A stretch of DNA of 64,000 nucleotides from CAZELM01 sp964512995. GTDB lineage: Bacteria > CSSED10-310. The notes below the pieces were generated by a model. It had not been told where the DNA came from. It did no database searches and saw only the letters and a program-made list of their open reading frames with translations. The stretch covers positions 1 to 64,000 of the forward strand of contig CAZELM010000023.1 of the NCBI GenBank assembly GCA_964512995.1. Reading direction: 5' to 3'. This document shows positions 40,028-50,468 of this stretch, piece after piece. Position numbers and translations under genes: made by a program. The stretch's first letter is position 1. Every line of letters starts with the position of its first letter.

Positions 40028-40999
40028 TTATTTTTTCCCCGAATCGATTTCTCTGATCTTTTTGAGAACATCCTGTTTTTGGGGAGAATATGGATTGTCA
40101 CGTAAAAATGCTGAATATTGTGCCCGGGCCTCGGCAGGACGATCGAGTTTGATGTATGCATCGGCCAGAAGAAGCCGGTCTTCACCCAATTTTCTCGGAT
40201 CAATCAACAGGGATTGTGTCATGGCAGATTCGCATTCGGTCCACTTTTTCATCTGATAGAATGTTTTTCCGAGCCAGATGTGATTTTCTGCAAGACCGGA
40301 TTCCAGATCGACTGCTTTCTGGAAATTCGTGGCGGCTCGTTCAAATTCGTTTTTCACATAATAATATTTTCCGAGGTGAGTGAAAGGGAGTGGGTCCTTG
40401 GGATTCTTCTGAATGGCGGTATCCAGGTGCGGAATTGCCTGATCGGGTTGTTTCTTTTGCAGATAAGCCACTCCCAGATAGGTGTGAGTTCTGGGAAAAT
40501 CAGGGTCCAATGAGAGTGCCTTCTGGAATATCGAAATCGCTTTTGAAGGATTTTCTTTCGCTAATTGCTTTTCGCCTTTTTTAATGAGCGCCAGCAATCT
40601 GCGAGAAACAGGATAATCAACGGGCATATAGTATGCGCTGGTATCCGCTTTGCCTACTCCCTGATGCAGATTGATCTCCGAAAACCGAACATCATAATAC
40701 ACCGTGGAAGTAGGATTCGGGCCGCCGATAGAGACTTGAGTGGAGTAGCTCGAGAAGCCGGATCGATTGATCTGCAGGGTGAATGTGCCGCCGGGGAGCC
40801 CCCGGATGCGATACTCCCCATGATTATCCGTATTGTCTGATCCGAGTTCATTTCTGCGACTGTCATATAACCGGACCGATGCACCATGAACCGGTTTTCC
40901 CTCTTCATCGGTGATCACGCCCTGCAATTCATAGGCCATTATCTGAGCCGTTATGAAGATCAGGGAAAAGAATGTAATCATTAACCTTTTATTGTTCAT
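40028..40999 (-). CDS. Secreted TPR protein with carboxypeptidase-regulatory-like domain
   Basis: The 323-residue protein has an N-terminal signal peptide (MNNKRLMITFFSLIFITAQIMAYE). Residues about 25-95 form a carboxypeptidase-regulatory-like beta domain (ELQGVITDEEGKPVHGASVRLYD ... GEYRIRGLPGGTFTL). From about 140 onward there are five or more TPRs (e.g. AISIFQKALSLDPDFPRTHTYLGVAYLQKKQPDQAI). It is presumably periplasmic and a protein-binding scaffold. ATG 40999 follows GGGAGG; the longer frame to 41032 lacks a better site. It lies downstream of the TamA-like gene in the same direction (about 70 bases). Confidence 0.82.
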   Translation of the reverse strand: MNNKRLMITFFSLIFITAQIMAYELQGVITDEEGKPVHGASVRLYDSRRNELGSDNTDNHGEYRIRGLPGGTFTLQINRSGFSSYSTQVSIGGPNPTSTVYYDVRFSEINLHQGVGKADTSAYYMPVDYPVSRRLLALIKKGEKQLAKENPSKAISIFQKALSLDPDFPRTHTYLGVAYLQKKQPDQAIPHLDTAIQKNPKDPLPFTHLGKYYYVKNEFERAATNFQKAVDLESGLAENHIWLGKTFYQMKKWTECESAMTQSLLIDPRKLGEDRLLLADAYIKLDRPAEARAQYSAFLRDNPYSPQKQDVLKKIREIDSGKK

Positions 41000-41070
41000 C
41001 GATTGCCTCCCGTCTACATTCTCTGAAATCATCCTATGGATGTTTTTCTAAGAGTATGATCGGAAATAGA

Positions 41071-43878
41071 TTAAAAAGTATGTCCGATAATGAATGACCA
41101 TCGATCACTCGGATCATCCGAGTTCCGGAGCATATTATATCCATAATCAAGCCCGACGGGTCCGACGGGTGTCATGAACCGGATACCCAGACCGATCGTT
41201 GCTTTTATCTCATTCAGGTCAACATGTTCCACAGAGTCCCAGACATTGCCTGCGTCAGTAAAGATGACTGATTGCAGCCCCCAGAATAGTGGCACCCTAT
41301 ATTCGATATTTCCAAGCAGTGAAATATTTCCCCCGATCCCTTCCAGTCCGTATCCATATTTGATAATCCCCGATGGTTTGGGACCCCGGAGTTTTTCATA
41401 CCCCCAACCCCGGATTGTTTTGATCCCTCCCAGCTTGAATTTTTCCTGAAACGGGAGATCTCGACCCCATCCGGCTCGGAATGATAATCCCAGAATTTTG
41501 TTTTTGGAAAGCTCATTGAAAAGCGTTGTTTCGAGTGTCGTGCGTGTGAAATCGATCTCGGAATTGTATGCGGGACGACCGAATTCGATCTGTAACGATA
41601 ACAGGTGCCCTTTTTTGGGATCCCTGGGATCATCTCGAGTATCAATCAGAATCCCAGGGCTGAGAGAACCGATTTTTACGGAGTTACGATAGTCCTCCGG
41701 GATGGATGATCCGGGCTGTATGTCCCGGGGACGATCGTCATCAAACCGGTATTCCAGGAAGGTGCGGGAGTATTTGCTTAAATGGTATGACCAGGTTGCT
41801 CTGCCACCGATTCGATAAAGCTTATAACCGTTTTCTTCCGTGATATTGCGGAGGAGTCGGATTTCAAACTGGATCGGATAACTTGCAAATTCCGGCTCCC
41901 GATAACTCACTTGGGTTTTTTCCGATTTTTCCGAAACGAATAGTGAGTTGCCCAGATACCGGTTGGTTCCATATAAGTTGGTAGTATAAAAACTGAGATA
42001 TCCATTGAATCCGATATCCGTGCTGTACCCAGGACCTGACTCCAGAAACAAGGTCGGCCGTTCTTTCACCGATACAATCACTGTCCGGCGGATATCACCA
42101 TTTTCACCGGGCAGTGTACGGGCTTGCACAGATGAGAAAAGTCCTGTTGCCGAGAGTTTTCGTTGTGCATCGAACAGGGTTTCGAAATAGAAGGGCTGCC
42201 CTTCGATTTCCGGAAGATTTCGTTCCAGGAACTGCTGTTTCGTTTTGCGAAAACCCGTGAGCAGGACTTTTCCGAACCTGGAGGGTGTTCCTTCCTCGAC
42301 TTGTATCGTCAGGGCTGCTGTAGCTTTCAACGAATCAATCTGTATGTCGGGTCGGATTGCTACATCCGCATACCCTTTCTGTTGGTATCCGGTGATAATC
42401 CGTGCCACTCCTTGCTCCAGCTTCTGCTGATTGTAAGGCATTCCCGGCGACAGCTCCAAGATATCCATGACGGCTTCTGAACTGAAAAGCGTATTCCCCT
42501 CCACGACCACCGATTCAATGATGTATTTTGCGCCTTCATTGATCGCGATGACCAGATTGACACGATTGTGCAACTCCGAGTCGGATGTTTCTGATGTAGT
42601 GATCGCCACATCTTTATATCCGTGATCCAGGTAATACTGCAGCATCGCCTGAATATCCATTTGGAAGATGTCGTAGTGATAAATTGACCCCGGCTTTGTC
42701 ATCAAGAGCTTCATTTCAGAGAACGTCCGGGTATTGATATCCTGATTCCCGGTGATTGTTACACTGGCTACGGTAACTTTGGGTCCTTCCTCTACCTGGT
42801 AGTGAAAAATATGTAATGATTCATCCTGTGTGTCCTGTTCAAGATTGACTCTGGCATGGGAATATCCCCGATCCCAGTACGATCGTTCGAGATTTTCCCT
42901 TCCTTTCCCGAGTAATTCATCTTCGATGATGTCAGTATCACCCAAAGAAAGGATATCGAGAATTGTCTGAGGTCGTTTTTCGAATCTGTATAGCCACCAG
43001 TCGGCATTCCACCAATGTTTGGGTGCACTGATCAGAATTCTGGATCGATCCCCTGCATCGATACGAACCGTAATATCTATGGTGTTTTTATCGAAATCGA
43101 TTTCTGTTTCGGGGCGATAGATCCGCGCTGACAGATACCCTTTTTTAAGGAAGTATTCCCGGAGCCGCTCCTGGTCGTTTTTAAGTGTCCGGTTCAGATA
43201 GCGCAATCCCGGTCTGGACTTTACGATCCCTTGCAGCGTTTCATTGTCGATCGCGTGGTCTCCTGTGAATGTGACCCGCCGAATATGGGTGGGTTGTTTC
43301 TTGTTGATCCGGAAAACAACATCTACTGTTTTGTTGTTATAATTTCTGTCAACCGAAGCAGTGACACTGCATCTTCCATATCCATATTCCACATAGAGCT
43401 GTTTGAGCGATTCCACGGTATTCTGAAGCTTCTGTTCAGAAAAGACTTCGTTTTCCGCTAATTCGCACTCTCTCATAATATCCTTCAGGGAGATCCGGCT
43501 TTCAATCCCATACGCAAAGAGATAACCGGTCTGACTTCCCTTAAACTTGAGCCGGTGGACGATCCATTCGGGTTCCAGGTGAAATGTTACGGCACACCCG
43601 TCGAGGAACGGCCGAGTCGTTACTCGAATTTGATTAAACTTATTCAGGAGACTGAGATAGCGGATGCTGGAACGGATTTTTGTAGCCGTCAGCATTTCGC
43701 CTTCATGAACATCCAATGCATCCAGAACACTCTTCTGTGCGTAGGGATACGCGCTTTCGATCCGGACATAGCGGACCGGCAATCCGAGATAGTCGCTCGG
43801 CGTCGAATGTGCAGCGGTGATCCATAAAATGACCGCAATTTCAATCAGTCCGCCGGTAATCCACCATCGGCTCCTCAT
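41071..43878 (-). CDS. TamA/BamA-like Omp85 outer-membrane protein
   Basis: The 935-residue protein has an N-terminal hydrophobic signal (WWITGGLIEIAVILWITAAHS), about five or six POTRA domains (about 30-540; e.g. VRRVTFTGDHAIDNETLQGIVKSRPG), and a C-terminal Omp85 beta-barrel (about 570-935) with RTIRGWGYEKLRGP, the VRGF-like motif, VGPVGLDYGYN and a terminal Phe in FIIGHTF. Omp85 proteins insert proteins or lipids into the outer membrane. The TamB-like gene directly upstream suggests a TamA role. ATG 43878 is part of a four-base overlap with the TamB stop. Confidence 0.9.
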   Translation of the reverse strand: MRSRWWITGGLIEIAVILWITAAHSTPSDYLGLPVRYVRIESAYPYAQKSVLDALDVHEGEMLTATKIRSSIRYLSLLNKFNQIRVTTRPFLDGCAVTFHLEPEWIVHRLKFKGSQTGYLFAYGIESRISLKDIMRECELAENEVFSEQKLQNTVESLKQLYVEYGYGRCSVTASVDRNYNNKTVDVVFRINKKQPTHIRRVTFTGDHAIDNETLQGIVKSRPGLRYLNRTLKNDQERLREYFLKKGYLSARIYRPETEIDFDKNTIDITVRIDAGDRSRILISAPKHWWNADWWLYRFEKRPQTILDILSLGDTDIIEDELLGKGRENLERSYWDRGYSHARVNLEQDTQDESLHIFHYQVEEGPKVTVASVTITGNQDINTRTFSEMKLLMTKPGSIYHYDIFQMDIQAMLQYYLDHGYKDVAITTSETSDSELHNRVNLVIAINEGAKYIIESVVVEGNTLFSSEAVMDILELSPGMPYNQQKLEQGVARIITGYQQKGYADVAIRPDIQIDSLKATAALTIQVEEGTPSRFGKVLLTGFRKTKQQFLERNLPEIEGQPFYFETLFDAQRKLSATGLFSSVQARTLPGENGDIRRTVIVSVKERPTLFLESGPGYSTDIGFNGYLSFYTTNLYGTNRYLGNSLFVSEKSEKTQVSYREPEFASYPIQFEIRLLRNITEENGYKLYRIGGRATWSYHLSKYSRTFLEYRFDDDRPRDIQPGSSIPEDYRNSVKIGSLSPGILIDTRDDPRDPKKGHLLSLQIEFGRPAYNSEIDFTRTTLETTLFNELSKNKILGLSFRAGWGRDLPFQEKFKLGGIKTIRGWGYEKLRGPKPSGIIKYGYGLEGIGGNISLLGNIEYRVPLFWGLQSVIFTDAGNVWDSVEHVDLNEIKATIGLGIRFMTPVGPVGLDYGYNMLRNSDDPSDRWSFIIGHTF

Positions 43879-46800
43879 CGGAACTCCCACCGGAATCGCA
43901 CAGATCCCCCTACTGCATTTTCTTCGTTTTTCTGTCCGACCAGATACAGATTGTCTGATATTTTGTACTCGATCATCAATATATCACCCGTTGCCGCTGC
44001 GGCTCTGGAGTATAACACTGTGAGATTCGGTCCGAAGCTTTTCTTGACAGTAAATTTCGCCGATGGGCTTTCATCTGTTTTTGAAAAAATGGGATCAATA
44101 CTGAATTCATCGAATCCCATCCAGTATTTGAATCGTTTTTCGAGTTCATCCTGAATGGAACCCGTCACATAGGCAACGCCACTGGCCAGATAATCCTCCG
44201 AATCCGTACTCGACTGCTCCCGTGTCTTCCCGATCAGCAGTAAAGACCACAGATCGGGATCGCTGAGTGCGGGAGTGGAATAGGGATGAACATCCAGATC
44301 GGAAAAAATTGCGCCGATAACCTCCAATGCAACCCGGTATTCTCCAATCTCTGCGGAAGCCAATGCATCGATGCGGGGATTAATCCGGTCCGGATCAATA
44401 AAATCAATCGTTGCTCGCTCCAGATCAAATTGTCGGCCCTGATAGATGATTCGACCTTCGATCGCTTCAATCCGTCCGAACAGCTTCGGATGATGGAGAT
44501 CACCCTGGACTACCAATTCCACTTTCATCTCCATCTTGGCCAGATTGTTATCGATACGGACATTGTCCGGAGCCAGGATACTGATCTGCAGCTTGGGATT
44601 GAATATCGGTGCCGGTCCTGGGATCGACACGGTTTCGCGGTTCTTCAAGGAAAGTTTCGCTCGGGATTCACTGATGATCAGTGTCTTATAGTTTATTCTG
44701 GAATTGTAATGCATGCGGATGATATCGATATTCCCCTCCAGTAAAGGAGCCGTCAGATCTCCCAATAGCTTCATGTCGAGATTCCCTTCGGATTTGAAAC
44801 CTTCCGGGAATTCGAATTCGATCTTATTGGAGTGGATTTTCAGATCCATCAGCTCAGGTAAATAATGCCGCATGCCAAACTCGCCCGTGACCGACAATAA
44901 GGAGCCACCCGCGTTCCCCTCAAAATAGCTGACAGTGGCCAGTTTATGATTGAAATCAATCTGTCCATGAAAATCTTCCAGCCAGATATTGAAAACAGGA
45001 ATCTTGCTGTAAAATTCCTGGACTTTCAGCGTCCCATTGATATTCGGATCTGCGGCAGGACCCTGTAATGTGATATCGAAGCGGATCTGTCCCTTGGGGT
45101 TTTTCATGAAAGACGTAAACCGTTCAATCCGCTCGATCCGTGATTGCCCCGCCAATGTGAGATCCAGATCTCCTTTGAAATCGATGAAACCATCCAATAC
45201 CGCCTGAATGTCCGGGCTGTCAAGGTGGATATCCTGGATATTGACCCTGGAGCTGTTCACCGTCAGGATAGTGGGATTTCTCAGGTTGATCTGATACCCC
45301 TCCACCATCATCTTCATCGAGTGAATGTCGGATTTGACCATCAGGGAGTCGATATTACGGATATCCCAGTCGACGTGAACGGTTCCATCGATCTGTCCCG
45401 TAATCTGTTCATTCCATGTATACAATGGAGATGCAGCGATCAGTGTGTTGATCGGCAGTTCCGAAATGTCTGCAAAAACGTGAGTTGGATAATCACGGTA
45501 TAGGATGGTCTGACCCGATGTCTGAATCCGAGCACCATCGATCAGTCCATTCCACGTAACCGATGGATAGGTGTCAAAAACAATCGTTCCAGCGAGATCC
45601 GCCGGACCAGTTGCATCGTCCCGGATAATTAAATCCGGCGTAGTAATCTGGAAATCGGCTCGAACCGGAGATGTATCCGGGATACACCCCACCCGGATAT
45701 CCGCCAGGCCGTTCAGAGGTACGGGCTGAGCCTGATTCAAGATCGCCAGATCGATGCTCTCTCCATCCAGACGCCAGTCCATCGGTCCATGGAATGGGAT
45801 ATCACCCTCTACGACGATCCGGCCTTTCTTCGGATAAGCAACAGCATGAATATCTGAAAGTCCCTGAGCGGACAGAACATACTCTCCCGTAACAACACCC
45901 AACGGGATTTTTGTCAGGTGGAAGTCGCTGATTTCCGTATGACTCGGCGTATGGTTTCGGGAACCGGGCGGTGCGATCACCAGCGTGCCTCGAGCGGTAC
46001 CATCCAACTCCGTCTTGAGCCCGATCAGTTCGCGGAGTTCTTTCAGATCGATATTGGAATAACTGATTTGACCGGATTCCAGCAGGTATCCATTTTGGGG
46101 TGAGAGTCTGCGCTGGAGCGTCAGATACCCATCCATCTCCCCGGAAGCTACCTGTAATGAGATGTCATCGATGGAAATATTCCGGGAGGTCACGAATCCG
46201 GCGGTTTGGATGTGAGTCAGAACGGAATCCCCATAGAACATCTCCGGCATCATCGCCAGGAAGGAGACTTCATAATCATGGGGAGAGCCTCCGAGTGATC
46301 CGGAAGCATGGATCATCCCCTTCATCTCAGGGAACCGGGCGGGTTCAACCAAGTAATGCGCCAATCGGTTCGTAATATCGGAAATATCCGATGAATAGCC
46401 ATATATGTCTCCCGCCAACTCATCAGAATTGATGAATCCGCGGATAAGTTCCAGACGAATACCATTGTTTTCTGCTTTGGCATACGGGATGATCACATTC
46501 TTGCCTTTGATCACATATTCTCCGGATACCATCAGTGGCGTGTCGGTGATTGGTGGTGATTCGCTTCGGGGAATCACCGGAAATACTTCCTCTCCACTGA
46601 CGATGCCGGATACTTCGATCGTATCAGGAACGAAACTGGAGGATTTCACCGAGGCACTGATCTCGGCATCGAGGGGTATCAGCAAGGGCAGTTGCTGCTC
46701 CTCAGACAGTTTCAGAATATCCACATGGGAAGCTACTCCCCGCAGATCTATACCTTTTCGGTCGTTGCTGACAAAGATGGAGCCGGATCCTTCAAGGACG

Positions 46801-47870
46801 CCTTTATATGCCGTTCCGTTTATTATCGGAAAATGGAATACCCGGTTGATGTATTCGATGGAACATTGGATGGAGTCCAGGGCAAACCGGTCGATGTCAC
46901 AGTGTTGTCCGAACACAGATCCTTCGATATGCAAATCGGTTGCAGGGCCTGTACCGCAGGTTTTTGCGTACAGTTCCCCGGCAAAGGGAGTGCTGAGAAA
47001 CAGCGATTCTGTCATCTGCTCCAGGGATAACCGAAGATTGGCGGTGAAATCCAGTTCCGGTCGTTTGAAGTTAGTCAGCGAGCAACTCCCGTGAATGGCG
47101 GTTTCAGCCGATGTCGTGATGACAGAGATCATAGACCGGTGTACACCATCTCCCCAGACATCGCCTTCGATCAAAAGATCTGCAACCGTCTGCAGGCGGT
47201 TTTCGATCGTCGTTTCAACCGAAGAACCCATTGCGGTAATGTGAATCTCATGACGGTTCGGTCGATATTCTCCGGTGAAATTCAGAAATGGCACGACCAG
47301 ATGAAAATCGGATGGCTCATAATCGAACTCAAACTGGATCCCTTTGATATGAATATGGTCCAGGCGGATGGTATCGAATATCTTTCGGATAACTCGGTCG
47401 TCACCGCTATTCGGTTTGTCTGATTTATGTCGTTTGCGGCCGCAATACACATTGCTATCCTTGTCTTTGTCGAATGCCAGCCTGAAAACCGGATTCTCAA
47501 TATACAAGTGTCGGATTCGGATTTTTTTCTGGAGCAGAGAGAGGGGATCGAACACACAGAAAATCTGATCGACGGACCCCATCGGTTCATCACCAAACCG
47601 TGGATCATTCGCAATGGCAGCGTCCTGAATGTTCAATGTTCCCAGGAGTGACAATTGAAAACGACGGATGGTGATGTCGCGGTGGATCGTCTGACTGAGA
47701 TGGGCTGTCACCTTGCGGATCACCTGATACTGGATACCCGGAACGTGAAGAAGTGCAATAAGCGTCAGAATGATCCCGATCATCATCCAGAAACATAGTT
47801 TCAGTCGGCACCAGAGAACACGTTTCCATGATCGTTTCAGTGGATTGGGAGCAGGGGACACGCGATTCAT
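43875..47870 (-). CDS. tamB: TamB-like translocation/assembly protein (AsmA-like, DUF490)
   Basis: The 1331-residue protein has one N-terminal membrane segment (LCFWMMIGIILTLIALLHV) and then a long series of beta-rich repeats with the AsmA-like pattern. The C-terminal DUF490 region (about 1000-1331) includes LQEFYSKIPVFN-type sequence and 'GRIIYQGRQFDLERATIDFIDPDRINPRIDALASAEI', followed by SRAAAATGDILMIEYKISDNLYLVGQKNEENAVGGSVRFRWEF, typical of the family end. TamB proteins bridge the two membranes and are linked to barrel assembly and phospholipid transport. It overlaps both neighbours by four bases: an O-antigen-ligase-like gene upstream and the TamA-like gene downstream. Confidence 0.88.
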   Translation of the reverse strand: MNRVSPAPNPLKRSWKRVLWCRLKLCFWMMIGIILTLIALLHVPGIQYQVIRKVTAHLSQTIHRDITIRRFQLSLLGTLNIQDAAIANDPRFGDEPMGSVDQIFCVFDPLSLLQKKIRIRHLYIENPVFRLAFDKDKDSNVYCGRKRHKSDKPNSGDDRVIRKIFDTIRLDHIHIKGIQFEFDYEPSDFHLVVPFLNFTGEYRPNRHEIHITAMGSSVETTIENRLQTVADLLIEGDVWGDGVHRSMISVITTSAETAIHGSCSLTNFKRPELDFTANLRLSLEQMTESLFLSTPFAGELYAKTCGTGPATDLHIEGSVFGQHCDIDRFALDSIQCSIEYINRVFHFPIINGTAYKGVLEGSGSIFVSNDRKGIDLRGVASHVDILKLSEEQQLPLLIPLDAEISASVKSSSFVPDTIEVSGIVSGEEVFPVIPRSESPPITDTPLMVSGEYVIKGKNVIIPYAKAENNGIRLELIRGFINSDELAGDIYGYSSDISDITNRLAHYLVEPARFPEMKGMIHASGSLGGSPHDYEVSFLAMMPEMFYGDSVLTHIQTAGFVTSRNISIDDISLQVASGEMDGYLTLQRRLSPQNGYLLESGQISYSNIDLKELRELIGLKTELDGTARGTLVIAPPGSRNHTPSHTEISDFHLTKIPLGVVTGEYVLSAQGLSDIHAVAYPKKGRIVVEGDIPFHGPMDWRLDGESIDLAILNQAQPVPLNGLADIRVGCIPDTSPVRADFQITTPDLIIRDDATGPADLAGTIVFDTYPSVTWNGLIDGARIQTSGQTILYRDYPTHVFADISELPINTLIAASPLYTWNEQITGQIDGTVHVDWDIRNIDSLMVKSDIHSMKMMVEGYQINLRNPTILTVNSSRVNIQDIHLDSPDIQAVLDGFIDFKGDLDLTLAGQSRIERIERFTSFMKNPKGQIRFDITLQGPAADPNINGTLKVQEFYSKIPVFNIWLEDFHGQIDFNHKLATVSYFEGNAGGSLLSVTGEFGMRHYLPELMDLKIHSNKIEFEFPEGFKSEGNLDMKLLGDLTAPLLEGNIDIIRMHYNSRINYKTLIISESRAKLSLKNRETVSIPGPAPIFNPKLQISILAPDNVRIDNNLAKMEMKVELVVQGDLHHPKLFGRIEAIEGRIIYQGRQFDLERATIDFIDPDRINPRIDALASAEIGEYRVALEVIGAIFSDLDVHPYSTPALSDPDLWSLLLIGKTREQSSTDSEDYLASGVAYVTGSIQDELEKRFKYWMGFDEFSIDPIFSKTDESPSAKFTVKKSFGPNLTVLYSRAAAATGDILMIEYKISDNLYLVGQKNEENAVGGSVRFRWEFR

Positions 47871-49843
47871 GGTGCAGTTTCTGTATTCAACAACAGGGAA
47901 ATTTCCGGATGATGATGGAATTGCCGGCGGAGTGTTTCCAGGAATGATGCCGAGTCAGAAACATTCAACCGGCGGATGCGATCCAGAGCATATGATATCT
48001 GGCCTTTTAGGTTTTCGATGTTGTTGGGGAGGATAAACGGCAGATCATCCATCGCCCGTTTCGATTGCTTATGATAGATCTCATCCAGATTCAATAAAAT
48101 CATGCGGCAGAATATCTGATACTCCTGACTCGCTTTTGCATTGTTTCCGGCCAGTTCGTAAAGTTGGGCAAGATCGAAATGATTTTCTCCGGAGTTGTCG
48201 ATGGCGATCTCCCGTTCCATCTCCCGGATGGAATCTGTCAGATATGGGATGGATTTGGAATGAAGCGCGATCCGTTGAAGCAGGATGGCAAGGTTCCGGT
48301 GGATTCGCTGATAATCGGGGTGGTGTTCGGTGATTGAGCGAAAAATGGTGAGCGCTTCCGGGTCTTTACCCGCTTGAGACAGTGTGAAGGCATAATCGTA
48401 GTTGGCAGGCATGTTCCACGGATTCCACTCCATCGCACGGCGATAATACACCAGGGCGGTATTCAGATCCTGAGCGGATGCCTGTTTGGCCTGAAAATAG
48501 GTGATATCCGACATGACAGCTCCAAATAAAATCCATGATCCCCATATTCCGATAACTCCCAATGATCCAATGATTCCCGCCGTCATCCATGGATTTCCCC
48601 GACGGCAAGACGGGAGCGAAACGGGTGGAGACGGAACCGTCAATCCCATGAACAGGAGCAGCATGAACCATGATGAAAACCATCGGGCATTGACGCACAC
48701 CAGGTTATGCAGCAGGATGACACTCACTGCCGCGCCGATCATGATACCACTGAAATCCAGTTCCCGAGATCGAAATTTTTTCCATACGGACAGAAAGTAG
48801 GCGGAGAGGAGCCACATCAGCAGAAAAAATCCGATGATTCCGGACTCCACAGCGGTCTCCAGATATTCGCAATGGGCATGCTGGAGATTTTCCGCATGTC
48901 GGAACATCTGAAGAAATCCGGGATCCCGGGCAGCAGGAAAGAGTATGGGAAAAGTGCCCGGACCGGTTCCCAAAACCGTCCGGAAGATGGAACCCGATTG
49001 CGTGATGATCGATGCTGTTCCCTCCCAAGTCCATATCCGGAACCGGTTGGTGTCCAGAAACGATTGAATGCGATGGGGCATCAGCAGCAGAACGAGTGCG
49101 ATGGTCAGTACAATGCCCATGGCAGGGATGAAGCGATACCGTTTGAGGCGGTCGGGATGGAGAATAAAACAAAAAATGAATATCGTACCGAAGACACCCA
49201 GAAAAGCAGCCTTGCATTTGGTAAGACCGAGGCAGAGGTTTAGAAGGCTGAGATTGATCGCTAATAGGATGCGTTGATCCAATCGATTCCGTTGATAAAA
49301 CAAAATGATTGTCGCAGCCATCGCGAGTATCAGATGGGGAGCCAGGAAATTGGGGTGTCCGAATGTCGCGAACACGCCATCCCGGAACGGCCGTCCCCAG
49401 GCGATGGGATCGAGCCCTGCGATCTGGAGCAGACCGTACCCCGCCGCAGCCAGGCCCGTCCATGCTGTGATTATTATGGATCGTTGGCGGATCGTGCGGG
49501 TGGGTCCGATCATTGGGAGGATGCAAATTACCATCAGCCCGGGCAGTATCCGGAAGAGTTCCAGCCGTCCGGCCCAGGGATACCGGGACCATGTCATGCT
49601 GAGCAGTGTATAGCTGATCAGAGCGAATGCCGGTAGTTGAAGCGGTGACCGACTCCATTGTGTGATTTTAAAATGGCTGATCAGATACCCCGTAATCATC
49701 AGCAGGAAGATCGTCAGAATAAATCCGATCAGTGTCTTGATTCGAGTGACTTCCGCGCTCCATGGATAAAATGCCAATGGGATTGCTGCGAGCAATATAT
49801 AGAGGATATATTCAAAGATCTGAAGCAATCTTGAAGGGTTCAA
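47867..49843 (-). CDS. O-antigen ligase-like membrane protein with TPR tail
   Basis: The 658-residue protein has about twelve membrane segments in the first 440 residues, with the Wzy_C/O-antigen ligase type loop RFRIWTWEGTASII...GTGPGTFPILFPAARD and HAHCEYLETAVESGIIGFFLLMWL. Residues about 460-650 contain TPR-like repeats (ALVYYRRAMEWNPWNMPANYDYAFTLSQAGKDPEAL). It probably joins or polymerises glycan on a lipid carrier at the periplasmic face. The start is TTG 49843 with GGGAGA nearby. It leads the four-gene minus-strand unit with TamB and TamA-like genes, which is an unusual pairing. Confidence 0.83.
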   Translation of the reverse strand: MNPSRLLQIFEYILYILLAAIPLAFYPWSAEVTRIKTLIGFILTIFLLMITGYLISHFKITQWSRSPLQLPAFALISYTLLSMTWSRYPWAGRLELFRILPGLMVICILPMIGPTRTIRQRSIIITAWTGLAAAGYGLLQIAGLDPIAWGRPFRDGVFATFGHPNFLAPHLILAMAATIILFYQRNRLDQRILLAINLSLLNLCLGLTKCKAAFLGVFGTIFIFCFILHPDRLKRYRFIPAMGIVLTIALVLLLMPHRIQSFLDTNRFRIWTWEGTASIITQSGSIFRTVLGTGPGTFPILFPAARDPGFLQMFRHAENLQHAHCEYLETAVESGIIGFFLLMWLLSAYFLSVWKKFRSRELDFSGIMIGAAVSVILLHNLVCVNARWFSSWFMLLLFMGLTVPSPPVSLPSCRRGNPWMTAGIIGSLGVIGIWGSWILFGAVMSDITYFQAKQASAQDLNTALVYYRRAMEWNPWNMPANYDYAFTLSQAGKDPEALTIFRSITEHHPDYQRIHRNLAILLQRIALHSKSIPYLTDSIREMEREIAIDNSGENHFDLAQLYELAGNNAKASQEYQIFCRMILLNLDEIYHKQSKRAMDDLPFILPNNIENLKGQISYALDRIRRLNVSDSASFLETLRRQFHHHPEISLLLNTETAP

Positions 49844-50468
49844 TGGTGTCTCCCACGGTTTCCAGAAAAAATTTTACCACGGTTAGGGTGAATCGTCATC
49901 CTTAAACTTGGATTCATGATCTTCTGTGTATATCGTCTCATAAACAGAAGAACCGATGTGGATGGAGAGAAAACCAGTATCCACCTTTTGTGAAAAGCGT
50001 TTTCATGTTTTCTGGATTTAATCTTTATCTCCGAACGAAGGATTTGAGATTGAAGACAGAAGAAGGCCTTTGATTGTGCCATATTTGATAAACCTTTCAT
50101 GCATGAGCCTGGGATGATAATCTGACAAGCGAAACTCTCTAATGTCACCCATTCCGGGCTTCGAGAGCCATCCGGTTGAGAGAGTTCAATCCCATCATTA
50201 GACCATGGTTGTCAATTAAAGAACTTCCCTTGATGAATTAATCTTCTGTAAGCAACTGGAAAACAGTTACACATTTTTTCCTATCAGGCTTATTGTCTTG
50301 AGAATACAAAAATGGTATGATAAATATAAGTTATTGAATATTTTTTCAAGGATGACTTTCGAATGAATACGACAGCAAGAAGGTGTATTCTATTTTTTTC
50401 TATACAGATTCATTGATGGATCAAGTCGTTTTTTTCAGTAATCTTCTCATCAGGAGGGCTTAATCGGA
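49844..50468 (+). other. Intergenic region, AT-rich, with candidate promoter
   Basis: This 625-base gap separates the minus-strand ligase-tamB-tamA unit from the TIGR04222-like/radical SAM pair. Apart from a candidate promoter at 50293-50321 and a weak inverted repeat GAATAC...GTATTC (50365-50390), I see nothing gene-like. A minus-strand frame of 102 codons at 49840-50148 lacks a ribosome site, homology and protein-like composition. Confidence 0.5.
50293..50321 (+). promoter_or_regulatory. Candidate promoter of the TIGR04222-like/radical SAM pair
   Basis: TTGTCT (50293-50298) and TATGAT (50316-50321) are 17 bases apart, matching sigma-70 consensus at 4 of 6 and 5 of 6 positions. This would give a leader of about 140 bases with a weak inverted repeat. 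The site is a prediction by eye. Confidence 0.4.

Noticed and set aside
48705..49658. 317-codon minus-strand frame within the ligase-like gene
   Set aside because: His/Pro/Arg-rich shadow frame lacking a ribosome site; the real frame encodes regular membrane helices.
49840..50148. 102-codon minus-strand frame upstream of the O-antigen-ligase-like gene
   Set aside because: No ribosome site, no recognised family, and composition unlike a protein; it also overlaps the true start of the ligase gene.
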